From NCBI GenBank assembly GCA_003971905.1, contig RSEE01000059.1, positions 1 to 64,000 of the forward strand: DNA of 64,000 nt, in the 5' to 3' direction. Positions 9,736 through 21,615 of this stretch are shown one piece after another (within the stretch, counting starts at the first letter, position 1; the number at the start of each line of letters is the position of its first letter). The stretch comes from Moniliella sp. 'wahieum'. Lineage: Eukaryota > Basidiomycota > Moniliellomycetes > Moniliellales > Moniliellaceae. The notes under the pieces were generated by a model. The model had not been told where the DNA came from and did no database searches. It saw nothing but the letters and a program-made list of their open reading frames with translations. The position numbers were made by a program, and so were the translations under genes.

Positions 9736-9799
9736 GTTGCGCACACCAACATCAGATGCGCTGCGCCGGCAGCGCGCACAGCGGTGGACAGCGGTCGGA

Positions 9800-10400
9800 T
9801 GGCCACAGGCCAGAGTTGGGACTGGACACGGCGCAAGCAGCGTGGCAGGGCCCGCTTGGCGGATTGACCCAGAATGCAAGGTAAAGACAGGCCTGACCAC
9901 TTGTGACAAGCGGCTCTTCGGCCCAATGCAGGACCAGTCACCAAGCGGACCAGCAACGGCCCCAGCCGCCCCGCCGAGGACCTGTCACCAAGCGGACCAG
10001 CCACGGCCCAAGTCGGCACGCCCAGGACCCATCACCGAGCGCACCTAGCCACGGTCCGGGCCGGCACGCCCCGTCACCCGCCCCTCGACCAGAAAACAAC
10101 CAATTACCTTGGTCGCGAATGGCCCTATCGTCGTTGCCGATCCCCCACGGAGCGCTGGCCCAGGCGCCACACAGGCCAGAGTCGGGACCGGGCACGGCGC
10201 AAGCAGCGTGGCAGGGCCCGCTACGTTTCCGCAAGGAACGCCATCAAAGAATGTCAGAGCTCACCAAACGTCAGACCCCGCATTTTGCCCTCCTCACATG
10301 TCACATTCCAGGCGTGACAGCGTGAATACCGCATTCCAGGACTAAGCCCCACCCGAAATGTCAGAGATCACCAAACGTCAGGCACCACATTTTGGTCCCC
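9800..10400 (+). repeat. Cluster of short tandem and direct repeats
   Basis: Three kinds are visible. A 47-bp tandem repeat has units starting at 9933, 9980 and 10027 (ACCAGTCACCAAGCGGACC and variants). A direct repeat of about 57 bp occurs at 9801-9857 and 10170-10227 (core GGCGCAAGCAGCGTGGCAGG). A repeat of about 38 bp occurs near 10251 and 10358 (AATGTCAGAG, then ATCACCAAACGTCAG or a variant). None has the spacer uniformity of a CRISPR array and no gene is supported. Confidence 0.7.
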
Positions 10401-10574
10401 ATCACACTGTGGTGGCTGACTTTTCGTGGGGTTGTCCCAGTTTGGGCTAAAATACCTGTCTCAGTACTAATTGAGCCGCGTTTTGACAGGACTCATCACA
10501 CGCCAATATAAGACTAGGGAGATCCACCACACCACTCGGGGCGCACGAGAGATGGCATGTGGGCTTCAGAGTGG

Positions 10575-10760
10575 GGCTAGCACCGAATGGATTGCAGGTA
10601 TGGACGATGCGCGCTATGAAACGACGATGCGTGGTGAAAAAGGTGGGGGTGGTGAAAATGGTGGTGGGAGTGGTGGTGGTGGGAGTGGTGGTGGTGGGGA
10701 GTGGTGGTGGTGGGAGTGGTGGTGGTGGGAGTGGTGGTGGCTGCATGAGCGCCAGCTGCG
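10575..10760 (+). repeat. Duplicated segment with GGT microsatellite, copy 2
   Basis: Counterpart of 9600-9735. The purine-rich GGT/GGA tract (about 10640-10740) opens long low-complexity frames on both strands (glycine on plus, His/Thr/Pro on minus) that are not credible genes. Confidence 0.65.
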
Positions 10761-12420
10761 GCGCTGGGGGCGGAGAGGACGATGGCGGCGCTGGGCATGG
10801 GATGGTGGTGGTGGCGGCGCTCAACATGGTGGTGAGAGTGGTGGGCGGCTGCAGCGGGGGGTGCAAGTGATGCGCCACACGTAATTAAAACGCCACTGGT
10901 ATTGCAACGCCACTGGCGAGGGGGACGCGCGTGGCCGCCGCCCTCGTCACCGGGGCGTGGGGGGTGGGTGACGCCCCCTGACAGGCTTGGACGGCCGGCC
11001 AGAGGAATCAAATCTGCCCAAATCCTTCCACGTAGAGGGCACGGAGGCTACCCAGGTACTTTTGTTCCTCTGGCACTCAATCCAGGAGCGGAATCTTCCC
11101 ATCCATTCCGGAAAATATGTCTAGGCCGACAGCGCTCACCAAGCGTGAGCGCGCTTCACTTATAGTGGTAGTATTACATTGAGCCGCAGTGGGGCAGGGT
11201 GTTGATGACTGATGAATGATTGAGCTGTGGATCAACTTGGGCCATGCTGCATGCTGCCTTTCGGTGGGACGCTAGAGTGTAGCACAAAGACGCGGACGCC
11301 AAGTTCGGACATTGGACGCCTGGTCGTCGGAGTTAGGGGCTTGGGGCATGGGGCCCAGCAGGCAGCAGACCCTATTAAGCCCAGGAAGAGCTCAAAGAGC
11401 AGCAAATGGGAATGGTGGTCGATGGAGATCAAATTGCTAAGGCGGTGGCGAATCCAAGTCATCATGGAGTCGGAAACGCCACGTCAGAAAACATCACACG
11501 CGCATCACACATGATGTCACTCGGAAGTGACCTTGGCCATAAATGACCAGAGGTCAACAGACCCAGTTGGCCCAGCTAGCCAAGACACCGAGTGGAGTGG
11601 GCCGCCACGGCAACTGCCTTGTGCTCAGCCTGCGCGTAACCACATGTGACCATGAGGTGTGAGGTGTGAGATGTGAGATGTGAGATCTGCCTAGCTGGCT
11701 TCTGGGGATCGGATGCATGATGCATGATCCCATCGATCCCCGCTTGGCAAGCGGCGCCAATCGGCACAGCCTGGGCACGGCGGCGCTGTGGTGCCGATCA
11801 GCCCTGATATACTGGTACATGATGGAGCCGATGATCGATGATCGGGAGGAGGGAGTAAAGTGATTACTGATGCAATTCCATGCCACAGATCTCGCGCAGT
11901 GTTCGCAATTCTTGGCCTGGAAGATCTAAGAAAGATCTAACCTGCGCCTCAGGCGTCAGCGCGGCAGGCCGGGGGCTCAGCCTGAGCAGACTGAGCGCAC
12001 GTCGGCTGCAGCGCCAGAGAGCACTGGGCACTCAATTCCTCCATATAGTCCTCACGCGTGACTGTGACGCGGTGACGGCCGACGGCGTGCAAGCACAGTT
12101 TCGCCTCCACTGGCTGGCGGTGCGGCCGGCGGCGTTGGGTGGAGCGCGGGCTCGGCTCGGGCAGGGGGGCAGTGCCTGCAAGTGCTGGGACATCGAAAGG
12201 TCCCGGGCCACATTGCACTACACTGCTGCTGTGCCGTGCCGAGCAATGGCCAATCGTTCAAGGGGCCCACTGCCCCGGTGGTGGTCCCGTGGTGGCCCAG
12301 TGGTGGCTCTGGGTGGTCCATATACTCCCTCCACACCACCGCACTCGGAAAGCCAACTCGCCCTCCCCCCTCCCTCCTCCCCCTCCCTCCCCCCCCACGC
12401 TCTTTTCATCTCCCTCGCCG
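10761..12420. other. Spacer with no supported gene
   Basis: Mixed unique sequence. A 7-bp array (TGAGGTG/TGAGATG) occupies 11653-11686, and TGCATGATGCATGATC-type words follow near 11710. The last 120 bp before 12421 are C/CT-rich (CCCTCCCCCC...), typical of a fungal promoter or 5' leader for the GMC gene. Confidence 0.5.
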
Positions 12421-14435
12421 CCATGCCGCATCGCCGTCGCTCCAACCTGGGCCGCCGCGTTCTGGCCGTGGCCACGCTCGGCCTCGCTGCCACCGCCGCC
12501 GCATCCATGCAACGCCGCACGCGGCACAGCCACCTATCTCTCCCCGCTGGCATCTCTTCCAACGGCGCCAAGTTTGACGGCCAGACCTTTGACTATGGTA
12601 CGTCCCATTTGTTTCGCTTTACCGTTTGCCTCTTCGTGGGGTGCCCCCCCCTCCCCTTTGGTGGCTCACTAACCCGTTCCTGCTTCCCTCCTACGCTACT
12701 ACGATACAGTCATGTTGGTGGCGGTACCGCCGGCTTGGTTCTGGCGAACCGGTTGTCAGCGGATGAGTCCAACTCGGTTGCGGTGATTGAAGCGGGCGAA
12801 GCGGATCTGGATGAGAGTCACTGACGACGCCGAATGCCATGCTGTACAACTCGTCTGTTGGTACGTCGCGCGACTGGGCGTACAAGACGGTAGACCAGTC
12901 TGGTCTGGGAGGTCGGTCGGGTGTCCTGGCCGCGGGGCAAGACGCTAGGGGGGTCCAGTGCGATCAATGGGTTGTACCTGGTGCGCCAGCCGGCTGCCGA
13001 GCAGGAAGCCTGGGCCAATTTGCTCCAGCCAATGGGGGACGAGGCACAGGAACGTGGGGCTGGGACAATGTGCTGAAAGCAATGAAAAAGTCCGAAACGT
13101 TTACGCCAGTGAAGAAGATCGAGGGGAGATGCACCAAGGTGCCAACGGGCGTAAACATACCCTTCTCCCTTACGACGTCTTCCCACGGCACGTCGGGCCC
13201 GATCCACCACTCGTGGCCCGGAGTGGAGTATGCGTCTGTCGGTGCGTTCCTCCAGACCGCCCAGACAACCCTTGGCATCAACGTCAATCACGACCCTTAC
13301 AACGGTAACAATACGGGCCCCTTCCTTTCGCTCAGCAGCATCAACCCGAGTAACTGGACCCGCTCCTTTTCCCGCACGGGCTACCTCGAGCCGTGGCACG
13401 GTCCAACTTGCATGTGCTTACTGGTCACCAGGCCACCAAGATCCTATTTGACACCTCGGCGTCTACCCCGCGTGCGACGGGGGTGCAGTTGCCGAGTCGG
13501 CTGACGCCAAGGTGCGCACCATGTCCGCGGCGAAAAGAGTGATTGTGGCAGTGGCGTGATTGGTTCGCCGCAACTACTTCAGTTGTCGGGTGTGGCCGAC
13601 AAGTCGGTACTGGACCCGTTGAAGATTAAGCAGGTAGCCAACGTGCCTGGTGTCGGGTTCCACTGCAGGACACCAGTGGCGCAGTCACCTTCCCCCCCAA
13701 GGACGACTCGGTGGCCATGCGGCCGACAAGGACGGGCGACGCGTTGACCGACGGGTTTGTCAATGGTGCTGTGGCGTACACCTCGTCCAAGTTGATGAGT
13801 GTCGACCGGATCGGGGCAACATTACAGCCTCCACTGATGCCTGGGTGGACGCGTACGATGCGCCTGCAACAGTCAAGGAGGGCTACCGTGCCTCGCTGCG
13901 ACCAAATTGCCAATGTGTACAAACAAGATGTGCGGCCGTGGAGATTCTCTGGTCGATTTCCTGGGGCAACCTTAACGTGCAATGGGACTGCAGCACCCGA
14001 CGTCCCAAGGATCCGTCAAGATCAGCTCGACCAATGCGTTTGACCACCCTCAGATCGACGCGGCCTACGTGAAGAATACGATTGACATGCAGATTCTGCG
14101 GCACGGGTGTCAGCTCGCCCGGACCATCGGTACCTCGGCCCCGCTTAGCGACTACACGGTCCCAGAAATCGCCAGGGACCAAAGTCCAGTCCAGTGCGCA
14201 GGGAACCAGTACATCAAGGCCAACTTTGGTACCGAGTACCACCCTAGTTCGTCCTGTGCCAACTGCCGCTCAAGTACGGCGGAGTGGTGGACGAGCGACT
14301 GCGCGTGTACAATACCAAGGGATTGCGCGTGATTGATCCTCTGTGCCCCCGCTGTCCATGTCCCAGCACCTGATGACCATCACCTACGGTCTCGCTGAGA
14401 TCGGCGCCGAGCTCATCTTGGAGGACAACGAGTAA
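12421..14435 (+). CDS. GMC-family FAD oxidoreductase, probably secreted
   Basis: GMC enzymes oxidise alcohols, sugars or choline with FAD; the exact substrate is not predictable here. The ATG at 12421 opens a basic start and an Ala/Leu-rich hydrophobic stretch (about residues 11-28) resembling a signal peptide, then KFDGQTFDY. An intron (12598-12719, donor GTACGT, branch CTAAC) splits the FAD-binding GGGTAGLVLANRLS loop. Further family marks are a WPRG-KTLGGSSAINGL region (about 12930-12970), signature 2 (GVIGSPQLLQLSGVAD, about 13555-13600), HPSSSCA near 14245 and a C-terminal SQHLMTITYGLAEIGAELI motif carrying the catalytic His region. Spliced length is about 630 residues, as in the family. 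Several one-base indels break the frame. It is the first gene inward from the subtelomeric repeats. Confidence 0.85.
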
Positions 14436-14905
14436 CTGTAACTCGGTCAGAGTGATTGTCATCATTGGACTGCCTGTCCTCTCGCACCGCGTCCCCCTTG
14501 TCCCTATACAAACTTCTTTCCTCCCTTTCACGATCTTTCTCCGTTTCTTCAACGTGTACCCACTCAGGGACAATTTTGGTTGCCACGCTCCCTTCCATCC
14601 CTTTGCCTTTCTCTTCTCTTTGCTTCGCTCCCCTTTTCCTTCTTTTCTGCACGTTTCTGGCTCATCTCGTCGTCTTGGGCTTAGCGCTTACTTTCATCTG
14701 CGCCACTTCGGTGAGGACTCTTCCTCACGAATCTGATTCTTCATCTTCATTGCAGTCGTCATGTGTTTACCTTCTTGTGGTTGGCTATATTCGCACATAA
14801 AAACAGTCTGGTGTGCTATGGAAGACACCACTGCAAAATGATTGATGATCGTTGGTGCATATAGTACGGAAAGCGTAGTGGAGACCGAGATACGGCCAAA
14901 AAAAA
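14436..14905. other. 3' flank of the GMC gene, no gene
   Basis: Pyrimidine-rich sequence (long CT runs at 14500-14760), then A/T-rich DNA up to the tRNA-Ile terminator. Nothing coding is supported. Confidence 0.5.
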
Positions 14906-15002
14906 TGGTCAATATGAGGCTTGAACTCATGACCTTGGCATCACCAACACTTCCGAACGAAACGTATTAGTACCACGCTCTGACCAACTGAGCTAATCGA
15001 CC
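14906..15002 (-). tRNA. tRNA-Ile (AAT), intron-containing
   Basis: On the minus strand the gene begins GGTCGATTAGCTCAGTTGGTC. The acceptor stem GGTCGAT pairs with ATTGACC (one G-T), the T arm is ATGAG-TTCAAGC-CTCAT, and the anticodon stem TGGTA pairs with TGCCA. The loop reads CTAATA then A, giving anticodon AAT. An intron of about 23 bases follows position 37. The gene is followed on its own strand directly by T8 (14898-14905), a Pol III terminator. Confidence 0.93.
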
Positions 15003-16434
15003 TTGACACGGTGGGGAAGGTGGCCAAAAATCGACAAGTGTTTTCCCCACCACTGCTTTTGGATATATGTCTGGTTTGGCTCGCGGTCGACCGACTTAAG
15101 AGGTCAAGAGCCCCCCCCCGAATGCGAGATGTTGGTCTTGCACTACTGAGACCAGTGAGCGTCTATGACAGCAGTACTATGCCCGGGCAGTGATCTGCTT
15201 ACCAGAGGGGGCGCGCTTGGCAAAGGGGGGTCTGACACGATACACTACGGCGTTGGAGTGTACAATCGAACGAGCGCTCAGAAGCAAAGAGCCCAGCGGG
15301 GAGAAAAAGATGTGCGCAGGATGCGAAAGGAAGCAAGGATGCCGGGGATGAAACATCGTGCCGGTTTGGTATGTACTTGCAGGGGACAAAGTCAGTGGCG
15401 GTGCCGCTTGCAGGCGAAGCAGAGGCAGCGTGGTCTGAATTCTGAATCTGAATTCTGAATCTGACCCTGGCCTGGATCTGACCCTGGTCTGGATCTGAAG
15501 TCGACCGAGCATCCGGCGTTTTGCCGCCCGTCAGCGCGTCACGCGTCAGCCGCGGCGCTCTGTGACATGTGACGTGTGACGCATGTGACGTGTGCAAGTG
15601 ACATGCCCCGCAGACACCACACAACACACCCGATGCATGTGAGGGGAGCGACGAGCTCCGGCGATGGATGATGTGCAACGCGTGACGTGTCATCGATCAT
15701 CGACCATGCATCATGCATCATGCATGCCATGCACTACCCGCCATGCACCATGCACCACCGCCATGCACCATGCACCACCAGGCAGCAGGCAGCAGGCAGG
15801 AGCGGTGCGTTTGGACGCCGATGCATGGTGCATGATGCATGGTGCATCGTACAGGGTACATGCAACATGCAGCCTGGCCAGTGCGCAACCCCGACGGCAC
15901 AGCGCGCAGCGATATACGGGGCGCCGTGCCCACGGCCGCACCAGGGCAGTACTGCGATCTCCTGGCGGGGGGTGTCGCACGGCGCAGGCCACCCGGTACG
16001 CGCACTGCCGCCCCGCTGTAGCACGCCGGACGATCAGATCGATCAGCACCAGCACGGCGAGGCGTTATGCAATGCGTTATGCGTCGCGTGTCACATGTCA
16101 TGCATGTCACCCTTCCCTCGTCGGGGCGCCGCAGGAGGCCAGTGCGGCGCAGAGGCGTGCGGGGCACAGAGCCACAGGCGAAGCTAGCGCACAAAGGCGT
16201 AGCGCTTAGCGCTTACGCTAAGCGCTTACCTTACCGGCAACCGCCGCTGGGCACGCCTGGGTGCCCTTGTCCCAGTGCCTAGTGGGCAGGAGCGCACGCG
16301 TGCCATTGGCCATCGACCATCGGAGATGGCGCGGTCAGGAACGGCGCGGGAGTGGTGTGGGCCGTCGGAGCTTGCTGGTCAGCCTCAGGCGTTCAGGCCT
16401 CAGGTGAGGCCCTCAGGCTCCGGGCACAGGCTGC
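15003..16434. other. Low-complexity spacer rich in CATGCAC and palindromic words
   Basis: Contains a TCTGAATC/CCTGGATC repeat (about 15436-15500), GTGACGTGTGACG-type words (15565-15600), and a dense CATGCAT/CATGCAC array with an inverted partner (15700-15855). The sequence AGCGCTTAGCGCTTACGCTAAGCGCTTA at about 16200-16227 is built of overlapping palindromes. Frames on both strands are compositional and none is called. Confidence 0.5.
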
Positions 16435-18724
16435 GTGCTCGTCACGTGGCCTATCCATGCCCCATTCTCACCCGCTCTTCTCCCATCTGTCTACCCGCCT
16501 TGCCGCTGCCCCGCCTCCCTTGCCCACCACCACCACCACCACCACCACCACACCACCTGCACCACCACCTGTACGCCCACCTGCACGTCCAACCCCCACC
16601 TGCACGCCCATCACCGCCATTTCTCCTGCCCCACAATGCCCGCATCCCCCCTGCACCAGCCCCGCCCGGCAGCCCACCCCCCGCGCTCACCTACTTGTCT
16701 CCCCTGCCCTCGCCCGTGCCTCCGGCCAGCCCATATGCCCTGCCGCTGCACATGGCCTATGTGCCGTGGGTCGCCCCCGTGGCCGTGTCCCCTGGCGCTG
16801 CCCCACCCTGCCCCGCTCCTTACCCCGTCAGTTGCCGCGCCACCACCGTCAAGGACGGTGTATGTGGGCAATCTGCCTGCCGATGCTGCGGCGGATGAGC
16901 TGTTGAGTCTTGTTCGCCACGGGCCGCTTGACCACGTGCGGATCCTGCCAGCGAAGCAGGCTGCGTTTTATCGTTTCTGGACCCTATGACCGCAGCTGCG
17001 TTCCATGCCGACGCGGTGTTTGCCCGCCCGCTCTCGTTGCATGGCCACCGGCTCAAGATTGGCTGGGCAAGCCCACAGCCGTGTCGGGTACCGTTGCGTC
17101 GGCCGTGCTGAGCCGAGGAGCGAGCCGGAACGTGTACCTTGGCAACTTACCTTCCGACCTGGTCCAGAGCGCGACGGCCGAACAAGATCTCTGTACTTTG
17201 CTTGGCACCTATGGTCCGATCGACCAGGTCAAGATCGTTCCCGATCGCCGTATTGCCTTTGTCCACTTTCTTTCCATTGCTACCGCACTCAAGTCGTCGC
17301 TGCTCTCTGCTGACCCAGCTTGGAGCCAGCAAAAAATCAATTTCGGCAAGGATAGGTGCGCTTACGTCCCCCGCGCTCAACAGGAAAACCAAGCCCACAA
17401 CCACCGTTCAGCCCTTGCTGCTGCGGTCCAAGTCGGGTCTTGTTGGTCCTTCCCTGTACCCTTGTCCTTGCCCTCACCGGCACCTGCCCTGCATCTGTAC
17501 CTGCACCCCCATCCGCATCTGCATCCGCATCCTCATCCGCACCTGTACCTGCATCTCTACCTGCACCTACGCTGAGCGGGAGCCTCAAACCAGGGAGTAC
17601 GCCAATATGGGACAGATGGGCAACCGGACCATCTACCTTGGCAATATCCATCCCACCACCACGACCGAAGAGCTGTGCAACCACATTCGCGGGGGCATTC
17701 TGCAGTCGATCAAGTACATTCGGGAGAAACAAATTGCGTTCGTGACGTTTGTCGAAGCGAATGCAGCGTATGCGTTTTGGACGGCAGCGAATGCGCCTGC
17801 GATGCCGGCTTTAGCACGAACCACTACCACGGGCGGAGGCGGGGTCGGGGCTGCAGGTATCGCCGGTGCAGGTAGAGGCATTATCATTCGTTCTCGAAGG
17901 ATCAAGGTCGGTTGGGGCCGTCATTCTGGCCCCCTCTCCCCCCGTCGCTATGACGGTCCAAGCGGGCGGATCAAGGAATGTCTACGTGGGCAATATCCAG
18001 GACCCGCACCAGCTCACCGAGGACCAACTTCGTGCTGACTTTGCTCATTTTGGCGAGTTTGAACAGATTAATCGTCTGCCTGAAAAAATTGCGTACGTCC
18101 CTGCGTCACCTCCCCCTTCCCATCCTGCTATCTCCCTCAAGCCTCACTTGGTGCCTTGACCCTGGAACCTTCTTCGGACAAAGACTAGCCGAGCATGAAC
18201 TAACCAAGCGCTCTGCCTACGCATCCACATCCACATCCGCATCCGCATCCGCATCCGCATCCACCTCCGCATGCGCATCCACCTCTGCGCGCCCCGCCCC
18301 ACCACACGTACAGGCATTTATCAACTTCTGTTCGATCCAAACCGCGATGCGGGCCGTGAACGAAATCAAGGCATGCGAGGCGTACGCCGACCTGAGGATC
18401 GCCTATGGCAAAGACCGCTGTGGTAACGCCCCCGCACACCTACGATTCACATTCACCCTGTTGTCCCAAGTACCAACCGGGACCGCGAGCGCGATGCAGA
18501 GGGGGAGGGAGAACCGAGGCCGAGTGGGAGGGGGAAGGGGAAGGGGAGTGCGCTGCGCGCTGCCGTCTTTCCCCGATCCCAATCCCGATCCTCAGTCCAA
18601 GTCCAAGCCCGAACTCAAGCCCAAGTCCACACCACACCCGATCTCCTCGCTGCTCCTTCGCTCCCCCCAGGCTGGAGATGGAACCTGGCCGTACCGCCGC
18701 GCGCCAGCTGTCCCGCTGCCGTAG
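16435..18724 (+). CDS. Mrn1/Nrd1-type RNA-binding protein with four RRMs
   Basis: Resembles S. cerevisiae Mrn1 and S. pombe Nrd1, cytoplasmic mRNA-binding regulators. RRM1: [17 protein letters not shown], ending HRLKIGW (about 16855-17065). RRM2: [13 protein letters not shown], ending INFGKDRC (about 17125-17360). RRM3: [19 protein letters not shown], then [13 protein letters not shown] (about 17620-17945). RRM4: [11 protein letters not shown], interrupted by an intron (18093-18313, donor GTACGT), then [18 protein letters not shown] and [14 protein letters not shown]. The last motif is diagnostic of the family. A proline-rich N-terminus and a Ser/Ala/Pro hexamer-repeat linker (17490-17575) separate domains. 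Frames shift several times; at 18083-18088 an A6 run would need A7 to restore the usual EKNCAFINF. The start is uncertain, because the proline-rich region is open in several frames. Confidence 0.85.
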
Positions 18725-19420
18725 TACCTAGTACCCCAGACTGCGAATCACGAGAATTTTGCTTTGCATCGTGCATGCCCATGACTTGAGGCTAGTTTTG
18801 AAGTCCTGGATCTGGATCTGGGTCTAGGTTTGGGTCTGGGTCTTGCGCTTGGTACAGCGCCGTATAGTGGGGAGTAGGCGCGCTATATAATAGCGTGCTT
18901 GTAGTCTAGTAGTCCTACCCCCGCTTTTTCTCTAGGTGCGCACGTTGCTCGACCCAGTTAACGGTTCCCATGCATGTTGTTGACAGGCGTTCGAGACGCA
19001 TGTTGGTGGCGGTTCGTAGATGTTTTCGATGTATGTAGATGGTGGCTCGTCTTCTGTCTTGGCAGTACGGTCGGCCGTGGCGTCCCGTCGGATGGGCTTA
19101 TGCGAGGTGCGAGGCGGGAGACGAGAGACAGCAGACGGTCCGCCGAGCCCAGATAATATCCCGTCCACCCCGTGCCCCCCTCATCTGTATCCTAGGGATA
19201 CTGGCCCACGCCTTACATCTTCCAGTATATACGCACGATTCAATCGCACCCTCTGTCGGACTGTATGTTTAGTACTATTACTAATAGTTCATCATGGCCT
19301 CTGTGGCGCACATCTACTGTCCCTTGGACTTGGCGCCCACATGGCAGGAGGAAACTGCGATGCAAGACAAGAGACAAGAGACAAGAGACAAGAGTTGATC
19401 CTTGGAAAGTCCAAAAAAAA
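18725..19420. other. Spacer, no gene
   Basis: Contains a TATA-like TATATAATAG (about 18883) with no gene placed behind it, and an ACAAGAG 7-bp array (about 19363-19395). No coding evidence. Confidence 0.5.
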
Positions 19421-19506
19421 TGGACGAATAGGGAATCGAACCCCAGACCTCACACAGGAGCAATCATGATGCGAAGCGTGCGCTCTACCAACTGAGCTAT
19501 CCGCCC
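19421..19506 (-). tRNA. tRNA-Ala (CGC), intron-containing
   Basis: Minus-strand gene starting GGGCGGATAGCTCAGTTGG. The anticodon stem CACGC pairs with GTGTG, and the loop TTCGCA...T gives anticodon CGC. A 13-base intron follows position 37. The T arm is CTGGG-GTTCGAT-TCCCTA-like, the acceptor GGGCGGA pairs with TTCGTCC (wobbles), and the discriminator is A. T8 follows immediately on its strand (19413-19420). Confidence 0.9.
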
Positions 19507-20371
19507 GACAGTCATGCAGGGATGCTCTTTTATGTCACTTGGACACGGAGTACTGCAGTAACCAGTGCAGCTGAGCACATGCCCGAATAGCTGTGAGACC
19601 TGGGGCGGCGCCACACAACTACTAGGATATGGTGCTGCTGCAGCGTGTGTGGCAAGGAACATGCTCCAGGGACAGGAGACAGGATGGGGAAGGTCAGGAT
19701 GTCGGTGAAGTGTGGTGCCTGCTGTCCTTTAGCGTCGAAAGATGGGGGTGCACATCAGCTACGTCTTCCCCGAGGTGTGCCATGCTGATGCCAGCGGCAC
19801 AGATGCCACCGCATGCACACGCGCCATTCAAGTCGCCTTCCCAGTGGGTGCGTGCGCGAGGCTGTGCGCAGACGGGAGGCTGTGAGTGGGGTTGGCTGTG
19901 CCGGCAATCTGGCCGGGACTAGCATGCATGCGCGCACACTCCAACGCTTTGTTTGTTTGTGCGACCTGGGTGCATCGCATCTGCACGCCAAGCACCAAGC
20001 AACACGCATCATCCGCTGCACTGTCCAGTGCCGCCCACCCCACGCGCATCGCCCCACCACCGCATCGCCCACCGCGCATCGCCCACCACGCATCGCCCAC
20101 TGCGCGTCGCCACCGCCACCGCAGACGCAGGCTGTGCAGCGCACCACACCCACCCCCCAGCACCCATTGCACCCGCACAGCCGCCTCCTGCTGGCCGCAT
20201 CCACACATGCTTGTCCCCCGTGCAGCAGCCCGCGCTCTTTTCTTGGCATGCGTCTGCTGCACGCCTGCATCATCCCCTTCCCCCCATCCCTCTGTTCTGG
20301 CCCACCACCACCACCACCACCTCCTCCTCCTCCCTTTGCCCCACCACCCCCTTCTCGTCTAGCCCGCCATC
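19507..20371. other. Spacer with CGCATCGCCCAC-type repeats
   Basis: A CAC/CGC-rich array (about 20045-20115) with units close to CGCATCGCCCAC opens long proline/histidine or alanine/glycine frames on both strands. These are compositional. A C-rich tract just before 20372 may be the promoter or leader of the next gene. Confidence 0.45.
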
Positions 20372-21615
20372 ATGCCATCCCATCCTCTGTGCGGCCACTG
20401 CCACTGCCACCCCCGGGTGGGGCATGCGCCTGTCCCTCCTCGTCCCCTCCCTCCCCCCGACCATCCCTTCGCCACCATCGACCTCGCCCCGCCCAGGTCA
20501 GCTACCCCATCTACTTCCTCCACCGCCCCTCCCTCCTACCTGGTTCAGCGACCGGTACATGTCCCTCGTCCTGCCGTCTTTATGTACTGGACCATGGCAC
20601 TTGGCTACCCTCTTTCCGATGGGCGGCGTATCCCCTTTTTGAAAAATACCGCATGCGCGACCCGCAAGAAGCCTCGGTCCGCAACCGTGTCAGCCTCACT
20701 GTCGTAGCGCGCGCCGTGCTGCTCCAACAGCCGTCCAGACCTGGTCGGCGTCCTAGCTCTCGAGCCGGCCTCGGTCGGCACAGGACAGGTCTTTCGCGAT
20801 CACGCCGCTCATATCCGTGCTGTTGGCCTGGTGCAGGCTAGCATCGTTGCTCGTGTACTTGGTACCCGCTTGGGCTCCCTCTTCCTCAACTGGTTTGGTT
20901 CCGCCCTGGCCCAATTCATCTACTGGTGGGTTGTGCCCGTGCTGCATCTGTTGTATGCATTGTACGTCTGATCCGTCACCCCCTCTCCGTCCCTTATACT
21001 ACGCATCATGACCCGCTGCTGCGGACCAGAGCGCCTCTAACTTATACATTCGCGGATATGTAATAGCTTTCTGTTGGACACATACCAGTACTGGATGCAC
21101 CGCTTGTTTCACGAAAACCGGTTCCTGTACCGCCACGTGCACTCGTACCACCACAAACTCATTGTCACGCACGCGGTCGGGGCGATCTACAACCATTGTT
21201 TGAAGGTCTGGCGATGGATACCCTTTCGGCGTTGACGACGTACCTTTTAGGCCGGTTGACGGTACGACAAGCTATCTTTATATTTACCTTGTCGACGTGC
21301 AAGACGGTGAATGATCATGGTGGATATGATTTCCCCTTTTGGATCTCACCCATCAACTGTCTCTGGCCCAACACGATCGACTACCATGACGCCCACCACC
21401 AACCACAGGGCTTCCGACACAATTTTTCCCAGCCTTACTTTGTGCATTGGGACCAACTAGCCGGCACACGTATGAGCCCCGACCAAATGGCCAAGATGCA
21501 AGCGTTTGACCGACAGGCCAAGTGGAAAAAACGTTTGCCTGGCTCTACGGCCAACCATCAAGCCAAACACAGCCAAGACCAAGGCCAACGTCAACGCCAA
21601 GACCAAGACCAATAA
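20372..21615 (+). CDS. SUR2: Sphinganine C4-hydroxylase-like membrane di-iron enzyme (Sur2 type)
   Basis: Fungal Sur2 hydroxylates dihydrosphingosine to phytosphingosine in the ER membrane. The three histidine boxes that bind the di-iron centre are visible: HRLFH, HSYHH and DYHDAHH, in the order and spacing of the fatty acid hydroxylase/sterol desaturase family. Family words include LLDTYQYWMHRLFHENRFLY, KTVNDHGGYDFP and NFSQPYFVHWDQLAGTRM. A 105-bp intron (20962-21066, donor GTACGT, acceptor TAG) precedes the first box. Upstream, VFMYWTMALGYP, FEKYRMRDP and hydrophobic stretches match the N-terminal part but fall in three frames, so the ATG at 20372 is a guess. A lysine/glutamine-rich tail ends at 21615; a frameshifted longer tail is possible. 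Confidence 0.85.

Noticed and set aside
9933-10073. Regular 47-bp repeats considered as a CRISPR-like array
   Set aside because: Units are contiguous and diverged with no separate spacers, and the genome is eukaryotic.
10471-10884. Glycine/tryptophan-rich frame over the GGT tract
   Set aside because: Pure consequence of the GGT/GGA microsatellite; the opposite strand is equally open.
12421-14435. GMC gene as an old pseudogene
   Set aside because: Frame breaks are all tiny indels between conserved family motifs, the same pattern as in housekeeping genes, so it is called as a gene with uncertain frame.
20009-20273. Minus-strand frames over the CGCATCGCCCAC repeats
   Set aside because: Open in all three frames because of repeat composition; no conserved words.
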